From: Mesorhizobium sp.
GTDB taxonomy: Bacteria > Pseudomonadota > Alphaproteobacteria > Rhizobiales > Rhizobiaceae
Direction of reading: 5' to 3'
Assembly: GCA_019635735.1 (NCBI GenBank)
Contig: JAHBYX010000012.1
Span: forward strand, 1 to 64,000
Length of the DNA: 64,000 nucleotides
Positions 9,177 to 18,398 of the stretch are shown here, piece by piece (the first letter of the stretch is position 1; every line of letters begins with the position of its first letter). The notes below the pieces were generated by a model. The model had not been told where the DNA came from, did no database searches, and worked only from the letters and a program-made list of their open reading frames with translations. Both the position numbers and the translations under genes were made by a program.

Positions 9177-9953
9177 TTAGCCGGCCATTGTCAGCCCACC
9201 GGAAACGCTGATGACCTGGCCAGTAATGAAGGACGCTTCAGCGCCGGCCAGAAAGGCAACGATGCCAGCCAAATCGTCCGGGACGCCTATCCGCCCCATC
9301 GGAATGTTGCGTCGAAAGTTTTCACGCAACTTCTCCGGTTCGCGGTGTCCGCTAACGACGCTGGTCAGAAGCGGAGTATCGGTTGGGCCCGGGCACACGA
9401 CGTTCAGTCGAATTCCGTCCCGGGCATGCTCGCGTGCCAGCGCCTTCGTCAGCCCAATTAGTCCCGATTTACAGGTCGAATAGACAGCTTCGCCGAAGCC
9501 GCCGACACGCGCCGCGTCCGACGCCATGTTGATGATGCTGCCGCTCTTCTTGGTGACCATGCCCGGCAGCACCGCATGGTGCATGTTGAGCGCGCCCATC
9601 ACATTGATATCAATCAGAAGGCGCCACCGGTCCGGATCGGTCTCGAGGAAGCGTCCATAGATGTCGAAGGCCGCGTTGTTGATCAGAATGTCGATCGGAC
9701 CAAGCTCGGTACCGATGCGTTCGACGTTTGAGATTACCGCCGCCCTATCTGCGATGTCGAACTGATAGGCCTTTGCGTTGCGGCCTATCGCTGCCGCGGT
9801 CGCTGTTGCCGTGGCCTCGTCCCGGTCACAGACAGCGACGACAGCTCCAGCTCGTACCAGGCGGCGGCAGATTGCGCCGCCAATACCTCCTCCTCCGCCC
9901 GTGACAACTGCCACCTGGTTCTCAAGCGAGCCGTCTCTTTCTGTGCCGTGCAT
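9177..9953 (-). CDS. SDR family oxidoreductase
   Basis: 258 aa from ATG 9953; a GTG two codons earlier is the alternative. It is a classical short-chain dehydrogenase with cofactor loop VVTGGGGGIGGAICRRL, NNAAFD, catalytic Ser in INMASDAAR, and YSTCKSGLIGLTKALA carrying the YxxxK pair. The C-terminus FITGQVISVSGGLTMAG is typical. It may oxidise a 3-hydroxyacyl-CoA or a ring hydroxyl in the adjacent CoA pathway. It is in tandem with a second SDR (~70 bp upstream) and the enoyl-CoA hydratase. Confidence 0.9.
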   Translation of the reverse strand: MHGTERDGSLENQVAVVTGGGGGIGGAICRRLVRAGAVVAVCDRDEATATATAAAIGRNAKAYQFDIADRAAVISNVERIGTELGPIDILINNAAFDIYGRFLETDPDRWRLLIDINVMGALNMHHAVLPGMVTKKSGSIINMASDAARVGGFGEAVYSTCKSGLIGLTKALAREHARDGIRLNVVCPGPTDTPLLTSVVSGHREPEKLRENFRRNIPMGRIGVPDDLAGIVAFLAGAEASFITGQVISVSGGLTMAG

Positions 9954-10023
9954 CGTCACCTATCCCGTATTCTTAAGTCGCGCTCGATAGTCCAGATATC
10001 ATCGGAAACGCGTTCGTCTCGTT

Positions 10024-10791
10024 TCAAACTTGCCATCCGCCATCCACTGCAAGTGTCTGCCCGCTGACAAACGCAGCGTTTTCCGATGCCAGGAAGACAA
10101 CCGATTCCGCGACATCTTGTGGGGTCGCGAAACGTGCCAACGGTATTGATTTGCGGATGGACTCTACTGCGGTGGGCGTGAAATCTCTTTGAAGGATGCG
10201 TTCCCCGACCCCTGATGCGAGCATCCCCGGTGCAACGCAGTTGCTCCGGATGCCGTAGCGACCTTCCTCCTTTGCAACAGCCTTCGACAGCGCTTCCATC
10301 GCGGCCTTCGGTGCCGAAGACAGAACATTTCGCAGGGCGTAGCGCACTGTGGCGGTGGTGGTGACCGTCGTCAGTGACCCACCGCCGCGCGCTCTCAGGA
10401 TCGGAACCATCGATTGTGTGAAGACGAAATGCGCGTTGACCTCCATCAACACCGCGTCGCTCCATTCCTCGTCGGATATCTGCGCCACGAACGGTTGCGG
10501 TATGTCGTGACCCGCCGCGAACACGGCAGCGCATGGCTCCTCCATGTCCGCAACGATCGCTCCAAGTGCAGCGCGCAAACCGGGTCTATCCGCCAAATCA
10601 AGACAAAACGCCCGATAAGGTCTACCTGTTGAGGGGAGTGACCCAAGCAATTCCTCGGCCGCGGGCTTGTTTCTGAAATAGGTGAGCGTCACTCCCAATC
10701 CGCACTCGGCGAACCGGTTGCAGACAGCGCGGCCTATCGAGCCGGATCCACCGATGACCAACGCGCTCTTGCCCTTGAAATCATATTTCAT
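10024..10791 (-). CDS. SDR family oxidoreductase
   Basis: 255 aa, ATG 10791 preceded by GGAGG. The Rossmann loop is LVIGGSGSIGRAVCNRF. The usual catalytic Tyr region reads LRNVLSSAPKAAMEALSKAV, so the YxxxK tyrosine appears replaced by Ser while the Lys remains. The C-terminus AAFVSGQTLAVDGGWQV is standard. It looks like a FabG-type SDR whose active site is altered, so it could be a carbonyl reductase with unusual chemistry or an inactive homologue. It is the first gene of a leftward SDR-SDR-hydratase group and divergent from the CoA-ligase operon. Confidence 0.85.
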   Translation of the reverse strand: MKYDFKGKSALVIGGSGSIGRAVCNRFAECGLGVTLTYFRNKPAAEELLGSLPSTGRPYRAFCLDLADRPGLRAALGAIVADMEEPCAAVFAAGHDIPQPFVAQISDEEWSDAVLMEVNAHFVFTQSMVPILRARGGGSLTTVTTTATVRYALRNVLSSAPKAAMEALSKAVAKEEGRYGIRSNCVAPGMLASGVGERILQRDFTPTAVESIRKSIPLARFATPQDVAESVVFLASENAAFVSGQTLAVDGGWQV

Positions 10792-11022
10792 GAAGCCTCC
10801 GCGTCTAGGCCAACTGTGATGTCAGCATTGCCTCAAGTGTCTACGCAATACCGCATTGCAGAACCACATTTCGCAACTTGACACGCCGAATACGGTGCTG
10901 TTGGTTCGGTGTCAACCGCACAAGACCTGGTTCAGATCCTCCATGTCTCGCGCGGCGAACGGAAATGGACGTCCTGTGTCGGGCTGTCCATGGCTCGTTG
11001 GGAGGGAGCACCTGCAGACATT
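10792..11022. promoter_or_regulatory. Divergent promoter region with repeated GCATTGC/GCAAT operator motifs
   Basis: This region lies between the second SDR and the CoA-ligase gene. It contains GCATTGC at 10825-10831 and again at 10853-10859, an inverted GCAAT at 10845-10849 forming the palindrome GCAATACCGCATTGC, and a TTGACA at 10878-10883 as a possible -35. AATACCGCATTGCAGAA (10847-10863) is, on the opposite strand, a 15/17 match to the site before the hydrolase gene. The ATG at 10990 and a GTG at 10909 are in frame with the ligase, so the true 5' leader length is uncertain. Confidence 0.45.
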
Positions 11023-12888
11023 ATGATCCACGATGGTCTACTAGCGCAGCCGCGCATCCGCGTGGATCGGGATGCACACGGGGTCATGCGCGTCACGACT
11101 TGCGATCCCCTCCGCGACATTGAGCGCTGCCTAACCGCGCGGCTCGATCATTGGGCCGACATGGCGCCGGATCGAGTGTTTCTGGCTACTTGCTTGAACG
11201 GAACGCTGTCTAGGCAGCTGACATATGCGGAGGCACGCCAAATGGTCCGCGCCTGCGCCCAATCACTGCTGGATCTGAACGCAAGGGGCGCGGTCGTTCT
11301 GATTGCTGCACAGAACAGCATCGAGCATGCCGTCCTTACGCTGGGAGCGTTGTATTGTGGACAGGCGGTAGCGACGATTTCGCCCGCGTTGGTGAAGAGG
11401 GGCGGCAATCTCGAAACTCTCTATCACATAGTTGATCGCGTTCAGCCCGGGCATGTGCTCGTTGACATCGAAGATAACGTGGCCCCAGAGGCGCTGGCGT
11501 TGCTCGGCCCCGATGTCCGGGTCGTTGCAACCACACCGTCGCCGTTCGGCGCGCGCGCAGTCGAGTTCGAAACGCTTCTAGACGCCGTGGCGACGGGTGC
11601 AGTCGACACTGCGAACCGCTGCGTCACACCAGACTCCCTCGCCAAGATTCTGTTCACGTCAGGCTCCACCGGCATGCCCAAGGCCGTGCCAAACACTCAC
11701 GGAATGATCGGGGCCGTCCAGCAAGGCCTTGTTCAATGCTGGCCGTTTCTGGAGGGCACTTTTCCCACGCTGCTCGACTGGCTGCCCTGGAACCACACCT
11801 TTGGCGGTAACCACAATCTTCACCTGATCCTTCACAACGGCGGCACTCTGTACATCGACGATGGTAGGCCGACGCCAGCCTTGTTCTCGCGCACCCTCGC
11901 CAACATGCGCATCGCGCAGCCGACAGTCCTTTTCAACGTGCCGCTGGCATACTCGATGCTTGCCGACGCGCTGGAGGGCGATCCGGAATTGGCAGCGGCC
12001 TTCCTGCCTCGGCTGAAGTTCTTTTTCTCCGGGAGCTCAAGCCTTGCCATTGGGGTCCAACAGCGCCTTGACGCCATCTCGATGCGTGCGTGCGGCTACG
12101 AGATCCCCTGGCTCGGCGGCTACGGAATGACCGAGACGGGCGCTCTCGCTACAACTGGGTTTGGCGATCCATGTGACGGCCGTGGGATGGGCTTGCCGAT
12201 CCCGGGTGAGGAACTCAAGCTTGCGCCGGTAGACGACTTACTCGAACTTCGTATCCGCGGCCCCAACATCATGCACGGCTATCTCTATGACGATCGGGCG
12301 ACGTCGGAGGCGTTTGACGATGAGGGCTACTTCCGCACTGGCGACGCCGTGGAGTGGATCGATGCAGATCTGCCCGAGCGCGGGTTGGCCTTCCGGTGCC
12401 GCATCGGTGAGAATTTCAAGCTCTCGTCGGGGACATGGGTAAATGTCGGCGGCCTGAAGGCGTCGTTTGTCGCCGCGTGCCAACCCTTTGTTCGAGACGT
12501 TGTTGTTGCCGGTCATGACCGAGACGAAATTGCCCTTCTAGTATTCCTGACAGCCAGTGCGGCGGAGCGGCATCCGGTCGTTGATAAACAAACGGGACAT
12601 CCGCTTCCGATTGCCCCGCAACTTCGACAACGCATAGAGGATGCCCTGTCCAGCATCGGCAAGGATGCCGGCAGCGCGGGCAGGCCCCAGCGCGCCATCA
12701 TTCTGCCCGACTGCCCGTCCGCCGAACACGGCGAGGTCACCGACAAGGGCTCGATCAATCAGAGGCGCGTGCTCGCCAACCGTTCCAGCTTGGTGGCGAG
12801 GCTGTATGCGCCTTCAGCGGCCAACGACCCGGAAATCATCCATCGCCGCACCCCCGGCACAGGGCCATCAGAAGGGCAATCACAGTGA
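11023..12888 (+). CDS. AMP-binding acyl/aryl-CoA synthetase (feruloyl-CoA synthase-like)
   Basis: 621 aa from ATG 11023. This start gives the N-terminus MIHDGLLAQPRIRVDRD seen in feruloyl-CoA synthase-like proteins and follows GGAGGGAG; ATG 10990 is possible. ANL-superfamily motifs are the P-loop LFTSGSTGMPKAVPNTHG, the A5 motif GGYGMTETG and the A7-A8 region YFRTGDAVEWID. It would activate a carboxylic acid, perhaps a phenylpropanoid or other aromatic/cyclic acid, to its CoA ester at the expense of ATP. It is first in a seven-gene operon with hydratase, FadB-like, thiolase and acyl-CoA dehydrogenases. It overlaps the next gene by 4 bp. Confidence 0.87.
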   Translation: MIHDGLLAQPRIRVDRDAHGVMRVTTCDPLRDIERCLTARLDHWADMAPDRVFLATCLNGTLSRQLTYAEARQMVRACAQSLLDLNARGAVVLIAAQNSIEHAVLTLGALYCGQAVATISPALVKRGGNLETLYHIVDRVQPGHVLVDIEDNVAPEALALLGPDVRVVATTPSPFGARAVEFETLLDAVATGAVDTANRCVTPDSLAKILFTSGSTGMPKAVPNTHGMIGAVQQGLVQCWPFLEGTFPTLLDWLPWNHTFGGNHNLHLILHNGGTLYIDDGRPTPALFSRTLANMRIAQPTVLFNVPLAYSMLADALEGDPELAAAFLPRLKFFFSGSSSLAIGVQQRLDAISMRACGYEIPWLGGYGMTETGALATTGFGDPCDGRGMGLPIPGEELKLAPVDDLLELRIRGPNIMHGYLYDDRATSEAFDDEGYFRTGDAVEWIDADLPERGLAFRCRIGENFKLSSGTWVNVGGLKASFVAACQPFVRDVVVAGHDRDEIALLVFLTASAAERHPVVDKQTGHPLPIAPQLRQRIEDALSSIGKDAGSAGRPQRAIILPDCPSAEHGEVTDKGSINQRRVLANRSSLVARLYAPSAANDPEIIHRRTPGTGPSEGQSQ

Positions 12889-13679
12889 ACTACGACTCCT
12901 ATTCCGGTCTCTCCATCTCAGTTCAAAACGGCAGAGCCGTCGTTACGTTCAACAGCCCCGAGAAAATGAACGCCGTTGGACCCAAGACCCATACCGAGTT
13001 GTCGCGGATCTTCACTGACCTGAATGCCGACCCGGATGTTGACGTTGTGGTCGTCACGGGAGCCGGACGCGCGTTTTCCGCCGGCGGTGACATCGAGTGG
13101 ATGCAGCGCATGATCGACATCCCTGCCGAGTTCGACGTCGCTATCCGCGAGGGCAAGCAGATCCTCAATTCGATGCTCGACTGCACCAAGCCCATCATCG
13201 CCAAGGTCAACGGCCACGCGACGGGACTGGGATCCACCATAGCCCTCTTCTGCGATGTGATCTTCGCCGCCGACACTGCCAAGATCGGCGATCCCCACGT
13301 ACTCGTCGGACTTGTCGCCGGCGACGGAGGAGCGCTGATCTGGCCCCAACTGATCGGCTATGCCCGCGCCAAGGAGTTCCTGCTGACGGGCGAACTGCTG
13401 ACCGCCACGCGCGCGGCCGAGATCGGCCTGATCAACCACGCAGTTCCCGCCGGTGAATTAGACGCGAAAGTGGACGCATTCGCGAGCAAACTGCAGTCAG
13501 GCGCCAGGTCTGCGATCCGCGGCACAAAAATCTCGATCAATGTCGGATTGAAACAGTTGGCGGCGGCGTTGATCGACGTTTCATTTGCAACCGAAGCAGA
13601 GTCAAACCGCTCGGCCGACCATGCCGAGGCCGTCGCCGCCTTCCGCGAGGGCCGCAAGCCTGTCTTCGGCAAAGGCTGA
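12885..13679 (+). CDS. Enoyl-CoA hydratase/isomerase family protein
   Basis: 264 aa, starting at a GTG that overlaps the ligase stop (GTGA). Crotonase motifs are GAGRAFSAGGDIEWMQ, NGHATGLGSTIALFCDVIFA and the terminal AVAAFREGRKPVFGKG. The second Glu-bearing loop reads DPHVLVGLVAGDGGALIWP, as in many hydratases acting on bulky acyl-CoAs. It is probably the hydration step of the beta-oxidation sequence begun by the ligase. A ~225-bp gap with its own promoter follows before the FadB-like gene. Confidence 0.9.
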   Translation: MNYDSYSGLSISVQNGRAVVTFNSPEKMNAVGPKTHTELSRIFTDLNADPDVDVVVVTGAGRAFSAGGDIEWMQRMIDIPAEFDVAIREGKQILNSMLDCTKPIIAKVNGHATGLGSTIALFCDVIFAADTAKIGDPHVLVGLVAGDGGALIWPQLIGYARAKEFLLTGELLTATRAAEIGLINHAVPAGELDAKVDAFASKLQSGARSAIRGTKISINVGLKQLAAALIDVSFATEAESNRSADHAEAVAAFREGRKPVFGKG

Positions 13680-13812
13680 TCACCTCCTATCGCGCACTCA
13701 TCGCGCGTTCCAGCCTCAGGCAATAGGCCGGCAGCGGCAGGCCGACATCGCGGCGTCGCGGACGTCGCGGGCATTGCCGCGTCCGTATCGCCAAAGCGTT
13801 CAAGCCGGCCTG

Positions 13813-13839
13813 TTGACACGGAAACTGGCGCGAGATAAT
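13813..13839 (+). promoter_or_regulatory. Candidate sigma-70 promoter (TTGACA / GATAAT)
   Basis: TTGACA (13813-13818) and GATAAT (13834-13839) are separated by 15 nt, a little short of the optimum. They lie ~65 bp before the FadB-like gene, inside the longest gap of this operon, so the second half of the operon may have its own promoter. Predicted from sequence only. Confidence 0.45.
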
Positions 13840-13842
13840 CCT

Positions 13843-13879
13843 GTTCTGCTTTGCAGTCTAGTATTTCGCATAGCAGAAC
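13843..13879. promoter_or_regulatory. Operator-like inverted repeat GTTCTGCT ... AGCAGAAC
   Basis: Perfect 8-bp arms GTTCTGCT (13843-13850) and AGCAGAAC (13872-13879) are 21 nt apart, immediately downstream of the candidate promoter. Each arm continues inward into TTCTGCTTTGCAG (13844-13856) and, on the other strand, TTCTGCTATGCGAAATA (13862-13878). These match the TTCTGCWWTGCGG motif in the hydrolase and CoA-ligase promoters. The position suggests repression by a pathway regulator not encoded in the block. Confidence 0.45.
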
Positions 13880-13904
13880 TTCTCTACCTGGAGTTGGATT
13901 GAAA

Positions 13905-16007
13905 GTGGGCGGATCAGAGTTCGTGAAGCGCTCGGACGATCAAAGCGTGGCGACGCTGACGTTCGAAAATCCGCCGGTGAACGCACTCGGCTACGAGGCC
14001 CGCAAGGCACTGAACGCCGCGGTCTTAGAAGTCGGCATCGACCCACAGGTGAAAGCTGTCGTTCTCGTCTGTGGGGGCGGGACCTTCTTTGCAGGGGCAG
14101 ACATCAAGGAATTCGGAACCGAGAACGCGACCCGAAGTCCGAATCTGAAGGAGTTCTGCGCGTCGCTCGACGGTTTGTCGAAACCGGTCGTCGCGGCCAT
14201 CCATGGGGTCGCACTGGGCGGCGGCCTGGAAGTGGCTCTGGCCTGCCACTACCGTATTGCTGTGCCCGATGCACTGCTTGGTCTCCCGGAGGTCAAACTG
14301 GGCCTTATTCCGGGCGCCGGCGGGACTGTCAGGCTCCCGCGCCTGATCGAGGCCACCAAAGCACTGCGGATGATCACGACAGGCGAACCGGTCCTGGCGC
14401 AGCAGGCGTTCAACGAAGGGCTGGTCGATGCGCTGGCGAGCGGCGACCTGATCGAGGCCGCCCGAAAATTCGCCTTGGACAAGGCCTTTTTTCCTCTAAT
14501 GGCCACCAGCCGGCGGCCGGTCAGGCAGAGTGACATCGCAGAGTTTGCTGCCATAGCCGATCAAGCCATTTCGCGAAGCCGCGGCTTGCGAGCACCCGTC
14601 GCGGCGGCCCGATCCGTGCGCAATGCGGTGACCATGAGCTTCGACGAAGCAATCGCGGCCGAGCGCCGGATTTTCCTCGAACTGCTGGCAGGAGATGAAT
14701 CAGCGGCGCTGCGCCATCTCTTCCTCGCCGAGCGATCGGCGCAAAAACTGAAGACAGCCTCCGCAGGTGTGGTTGCAAGACCGCTGCGTATTGTGGGCAT
14801 CGTCGGCGGCGGCACGATGGGTTCGGGCATTGCCATGTCGTTCGCAGACAACGGAATCCGGGCAACAATCCTCGAGTTGTCGCACGACGCGTTGCAGGCA
14901 AGCCGCGAGCGCATCGAGCGTGCCTATTCGATCTCGGTGACCCGCGGTTCGATCTCGGAGGAGGAAAAGGCCGTCCGGGTCGCGCTGATCGGGGGAGCGA
15001 CCGACTACGATGCGTTTCGCAACTGCGATCTCATTATCGAGGCCGTGGTCGAGGACATGGAGGTCAAACGGGAGGTCTTCAGGCAACTGGACCTGATTGC
15101 CCGGCCGGGCGCGATCCTCGCAACCAACACATCCTATCTCGACGTCGACTTGATCGCTGCCGTCACGGAGCGCCCCGGTGACGTAGTGGGCATGCACTAC
15201 TTTTCTCCGGCCAACGTCATGAAGCTGATCGAGATCGTCCGCGGGCGCGAGACGCGAGACGACGTGCTGGCAACTGCGCTGGCCGCAGCGCGGATCACCG
15301 GAAAGGTCGGCGTGGTCGTCGGCGTTTGCGACGGATTCGTCGGCAATCGCATGCTTCTCGCCCGCAATGCGCAGAATGAACAATTGCTGGTCGAAGGCGC
15401 CACGCCCGAGCAGATCGACAAGGCATTCGTTGATTTCGGCTGGCCGATGGGGCCGTTCCAGATGAGCGACATGGCTGGGCTGGACATCGGTTGGCGCACG
15501 CGCAAGCGCATGGGCAGGGTCGCCCCGATAGCGGACGCGCTGTGCGAGCGCGGCTGGTTCGGGCAAAAAACCGGCCGGGGCTTCTATCTCTACGAAGCCG
15601 GTGCGAGGCAGCCCAAACCCAATCCGGACTTGCCGGCGATCATTGCGGCTGCGGCACGACAGGCCAGCCAGCAGTCGCGCGCGATCTCCGATACGGAAAT
15701 CATCCAGCGCACGCATTTTCCTCTCGTCAACGAAGGTGCGCGCCTCCTGTCGGAGGGAATTGTCGCAAGATCTTCAGATATCGATTTGATCTGGACACGC
15801 GGCTATGGCTTCCCGGTCGCAAAGGGCGGCCCGATGTATTGGGCAAGCCGGCAGGGCCTCTCGACGATCACTGCAAGCATGGACCGGTGGGCTCTCAAAA
15901 CCGGCGCAAGCTGCTTCTCGACTGCCGACGTCTTGCGCCGGCTGGCTGGCGCCGGCGCTTCGTTTGAACGGTTTGGCTTGGCACTCAACCAGGGAGACGC
16001 CGCATGA
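13905..16007 (+). CDS. Bifunctional enoyl-CoA hydratase/3-hydroxyacyl-CoA dehydrogenase (FadB/FadJ-like)
   Basis: About 700 aa. The start is uncertain: TTG 13899, GTG 13905 and GTG 13923 are all in frame after GGAG at 13890. The N-terminal crotonase domain (to ~residue 190) shows AGADIKEF and GVALGGGLEVALACHYRIA. The dehydrogenase domain from ~residue 295 shows the NAD loop VGIVGGGTMGSGIAMSFAD, ATNTSYLDVD and GMHYFSPANVMKLIE with the catalytic His. C-terminal 3HCDH domains include DFGWPMGPFQMSDMAGLD. It hydrates an enoyl-CoA and oxidises the 3-hydroxyacyl-CoA with NAD. It overlaps the thiolase start in an ATGA. Confidence 0.93.
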   Translation: MGGSEFVKRSDDQSVATLTFENPPVNALGYEARKALNAAVLEVGIDPQVKAVVLVCGGGTFFAGADIKEFGTENATRSPNLKEFCASLDGLSKPVVAAIHGVALGGGLEVALACHYRIAVPDALLGLPEVKLGLIPGAGGTVRLPRLIEATKALRMITTGEPVLAQQAFNEGLVDALASGDLIEAARKFALDKAFFPLMATSRRPVRQSDIAEFAAIADQAISRSRGLRAPVAAARSVRNAVTMSFDEAIAAERRIFLELLAGDESAALRHLFLAERSAQKLKTASAGVVARPLRIVGIVGGGTMGSGIAMSFADNGIRATILELSHDALQASRERIERAYSISVTRGSISEEEKAVRVALIGGATDYDAFRNCDLIIEAVVEDMEVKREVFRQLDLIARPGAILATNTSYLDVDLIAAVTERPGDVVGMHYFSPANVMKLIEIVRGRETRDDVLATALAAARITGKVGVVVGVCDGFVGNRMLLARNAQNEQLLVEGATPEQIDKAFVDFGWPMGPFQMSDMAGLDIGWRTRKRMGRVAPIADALCERGWFGQKTGRGFYLYEAGARQPKPNPDLPAIIAAAARQASQQSRAISDTEIIQRTHFPLVNEGARLLSEGIVARSSDIDLIWTRGYGFPVAKGGPMYWASRQGLSTITASMDRWALKTGASCFSTADVLRRLAGAGASFERFGLALNQGDAA

Positions 16008-17185
16008 TCGACGCTGTGATCGTATCGACAGCGCGAACGCCGATCGGCAAGGCGTATCGAGGCGGCTTGAACGACACGCCGGGCGCCAGCCTCGGTGCCC
16101 ACGCAATCTCAAACGCGCTGGCCCGCTCCGGGCTTGAGGCGGGCGAGATCGAAGACGTGGTGATGGGCTGCGCGCTCCAGGAAGGCACCACGGGGTCGAA
16201 CGTCGCGCGCCGCGCCTCGCTCACCGCCGGCCTGCCGACGGCGGTTGCCGGAACCACCATCGACCGCCAGTGCTCGTCCGGCTTGCAGGCGATGGCGCTG
16301 CTTGCCAATTCAATTCGTAATGATGGCGTTGTTGCTGGCATCGCTGGCGGGCTGGAGTCGATCAGCCTGGTCCAGACAGACAAACGGAACAGGCATCGGC
16401 TCGTCGATGAAAGGCTGATGGCGATCAAGCCGGAAGCCTATATGCCGATGATCGACACCGCCGAGGTCGTTTCCAATCGGTATGGGATCTCGCGCCAGCG
16501 CCAGGACGAATACGCACTCATGTCGCAGAAGCGGGTCGCCGACGCGGTGCACCGGGGCGCATTCAAGGACGAGATCGTCCCCATTACAACGATGATGCAG
16601 GTTACCGACAAGACCTCGGGCACTATAACATCCAAGACGATCACCATCGAGAAGGATGAAGGGCCGCGCCAGGACACAACAGCCGAAGGCCTGGCCAAGC
16701 TGTTGCCGGTTCGCGAAAACGGCGTCATCACGGCCGGCAATGCCAGCCAACTCTCCGATGGCGCATCGGCGCATGTGCTGATGAATGCCAAGGTGGCGGA
16801 AAAACGTGGCATCGAGCCGCTAGGCATCATGCGCGGCTTCGCCGTCGCTGGCTGCGAGCCCGACGAAATGGGTATCGGTCCCGTGTTCGCCGTTCCGAAG
16901 CTGCTGAAGCTGCACGGCCTGTCGATCGACGACATCGGCCTGTGGGAGCTAAACGAAGCATTTGCTGTGCAGGTCATCTATTGCCGCGATCGGCTGGGCA
17001 TCGACCCCGCCCGATTGAATGTAAATGGCGGCGCTGTCGCGCTCGGCCATCCGTATGGAATGAGCGGGTCGCGGCTGGCGGGGCACGCGCTCATCGAAGG
17101 CAAGCGCCGTCGAATCCGCTATGCCGTCGTCACCATGTGCGTCGGCGGCGGAATGGGTGCCGCGGGCCTGTTCGAGATCTGTTGA
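16004..17185 (+). CDS. Acetyl-CoA C-acyltransferase (thiolase)
   Basis: 393 aa, standard thiolase length, starting in an ATGA overlap with the FadB-like gene. Catalytic residues are visible: nucleophilic Cys in TIDRQCSSGLQAMALLA, His in GGAVALGHPYGMSGSRLAG, and the C-terminal Cys in VTMCVGGGMGAAGLFEI. It cleaves the 3-ketoacyl-CoA made by the preceding enzyme, releasing acetyl-CoA or another short acyl-CoA. The degradative thiolase role follows from the operon. Confidence 0.94.
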   Translation: MIDAVIVSTARTPIGKAYRGGLNDTPGASLGAHAISNALARSGLEAGEIEDVVMGCALQEGTTGSNVARRASLTAGLPTAVAGTTIDRQCSSGLQAMALLANSIRNDGVVAGIAGGLESISLVQTDKRNRHRLVDERLMAIKPEAYMPMIDTAEVVSNRYGISRQRQDEYALMSQKRVADAVHRGAFKDEIVPITTMMQVTDKTSGTITSKTITIEKDEGPRQDTTAEGLAKLLPVRENGVITAGNASQLSDGASAHVLMNAKVAEKRGIEPLGIMRGFAVAGCEPDEMGIGPVFAVPKLLKLHGLSIDDIGLWELNEAFAVQVIYCRDRLGIDPARLNVNGGAVALGHPYGMSGSRLAGHALIEGKRRRIRYAVVTMCVGGGMGAAGLFEIC

Positions 17186-17188
17186 GAC

Positions 17189-18391
17189 ATGAAGCTCACC
17201 CTCGATCCCCAGGACCTCGCGTTTCGCGAAGAGGTTCGCGCCTTCTTCCGCGAGCAGGTGCCGGCCGCGACACGCCGCACTCTGGTTGAAGGCCGCCATG
17301 TAAGCAAAGATCAGATGGTGGAGTGGATAAGGATACTGCATGCGAAAGGCTGGGCCGTCCCTCACTGGCCCGCTGAACACGGCGGTACCGGCTGGGACCC
17401 GCTTCGTCAGTACATTTTCCTTGAGGAGTTGCAACGCACCCCCGCTCCCCCGCCGCTGCCCTTCGGCGTCAACATGGTTGGCCCGGTCATTTACACGTTC
17501 GGAAACGCCGAGCAGAAGGCGCGTTTCCTGCCACGCATCGCGAACATGGACGACTGGTGGTGCCAGGGCTTTTCCGAGCCAGGAGCCGGGTCCGATCTGG
17601 CTTCGCTCACGACGCGTGCGGTGCGCAACGGCGATCGCTATGTCGTCAACGGCCAAAAGACGTGGACCACCTTCGCTCAGTATGCGAACTGGATTTTCTG
17701 CCTCGTCCGCACTGACCTTCAGGTGCCCAAGCAACGCGGCATCTCGTTTCTGCTGATCGACATGCGCTCGCCCGGGGTCGAGGTGCGCCCGATTGTGACG
17801 ATCGACGGCGGGCGCGAGATCAACGAGGTGTTTCTGACCGATGTCGAGGTCCCCATCGAAAACCTCGTCGGTGAGGAGAATAAGGGTTGGGACTACGCAA
17901 AATTCCTGCTCGGCAACGAGCGAACGAATATCGCGCGGATCGGCATCTCGAAGTTTCGTATCGACCGCATCCGGGAGCTCGCTGCAGGGCAGATGTCGAA
18001 CGGCAAGCCATTACTTGAAGACGAGCGGTTTCTTGAGAAGCTCGCGGCAATCGAGATCGAACTGAAGGCGCTCGAACTGACCCAATTGCGGGTTGTAACG
18101 GAGGAGGCCAAAAGCGGCGAAAAGGGCAGGCCGAGCCCCGCGTCGTCGATTCTGAAGATCAAGGGATCGGAAATCCAGCAGGCGACAACTGACCTGCTGA
18201 TGCGGATCATGGGCGTGCACGCGATGCCATATCATGCCGAACCGAGACCTGGCAGCAACGAAGCGAACATCGAACCTGCAGACGCGGCAATGGTCGCGCC
18301 AAACTACTTCAATTTCCGCAAGGTTTCGATTTACGGCGGATCTAACGAGATTCAGAAGAACATCATCGCCAAGGCCGTGCTCGGCCTCTAG
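17189..18391 (+). CDS. Acyl-CoA dehydrogenase
   Basis: 400 aa flavoprotein starting 3 bp after the thiolase stop. It has an N-terminal helical domain, the middle-domain motif CQGFSEPGAGSDLASL, and the C-terminal signature IYGGSNEIQKNIIAKAVLG. It would introduce the alpha-beta double bond in the CoA ester. Pairs of large (about 400 aa) and small (about 370 aa) acyl-CoA dehydrogenases next to each other, as here, often work on cyclic or branched substrates such as steroid side chains or cyclohexane acids, sometimes as heteromers. The pairing is inferred from adjacency. Confidence 0.92.
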   Translation: MKLTLDPQDLAFREEVRAFFREQVPAATRRTLVEGRHVSKDQMVEWIRILHAKGWAVPHWPAEHGGTGWDPLRQYIFLEELQRTPAPPPLPFGVNMVGPVIYTFGNAEQKARFLPRIANMDDWWCQGFSEPGAGSDLASLTTRAVRNGDRYVVNGQKTWTTFAQYANWIFCLVRTDLQVPKQRGISFLLIDMRSPGVEVRPIVTIDGGREINEVFLTDVEVPIENLVGEENKGWDYAKFLLGNERTNIARIGISKFRIDRIRELAAGQMSNGKPLLEDERFLEKLAAIEIELKALELTQLRVVTEEAKSGEKGRPSPASSILKIKGSEIQQATTDLLMRIMGVHAMPYHAEPRPGSNEANIEPADAAMVAPNYFNFRKVSIYGGSNEIQKNIIAKAVLGL

Positions 18392-18398
18392 GGACATT

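Noticed and set aside
14700..15716. 338-codon minus-strand open frame
   Set aside because: Lies entirely opposite the FadB-like gene; composition is that of a complementary-strand shadow.
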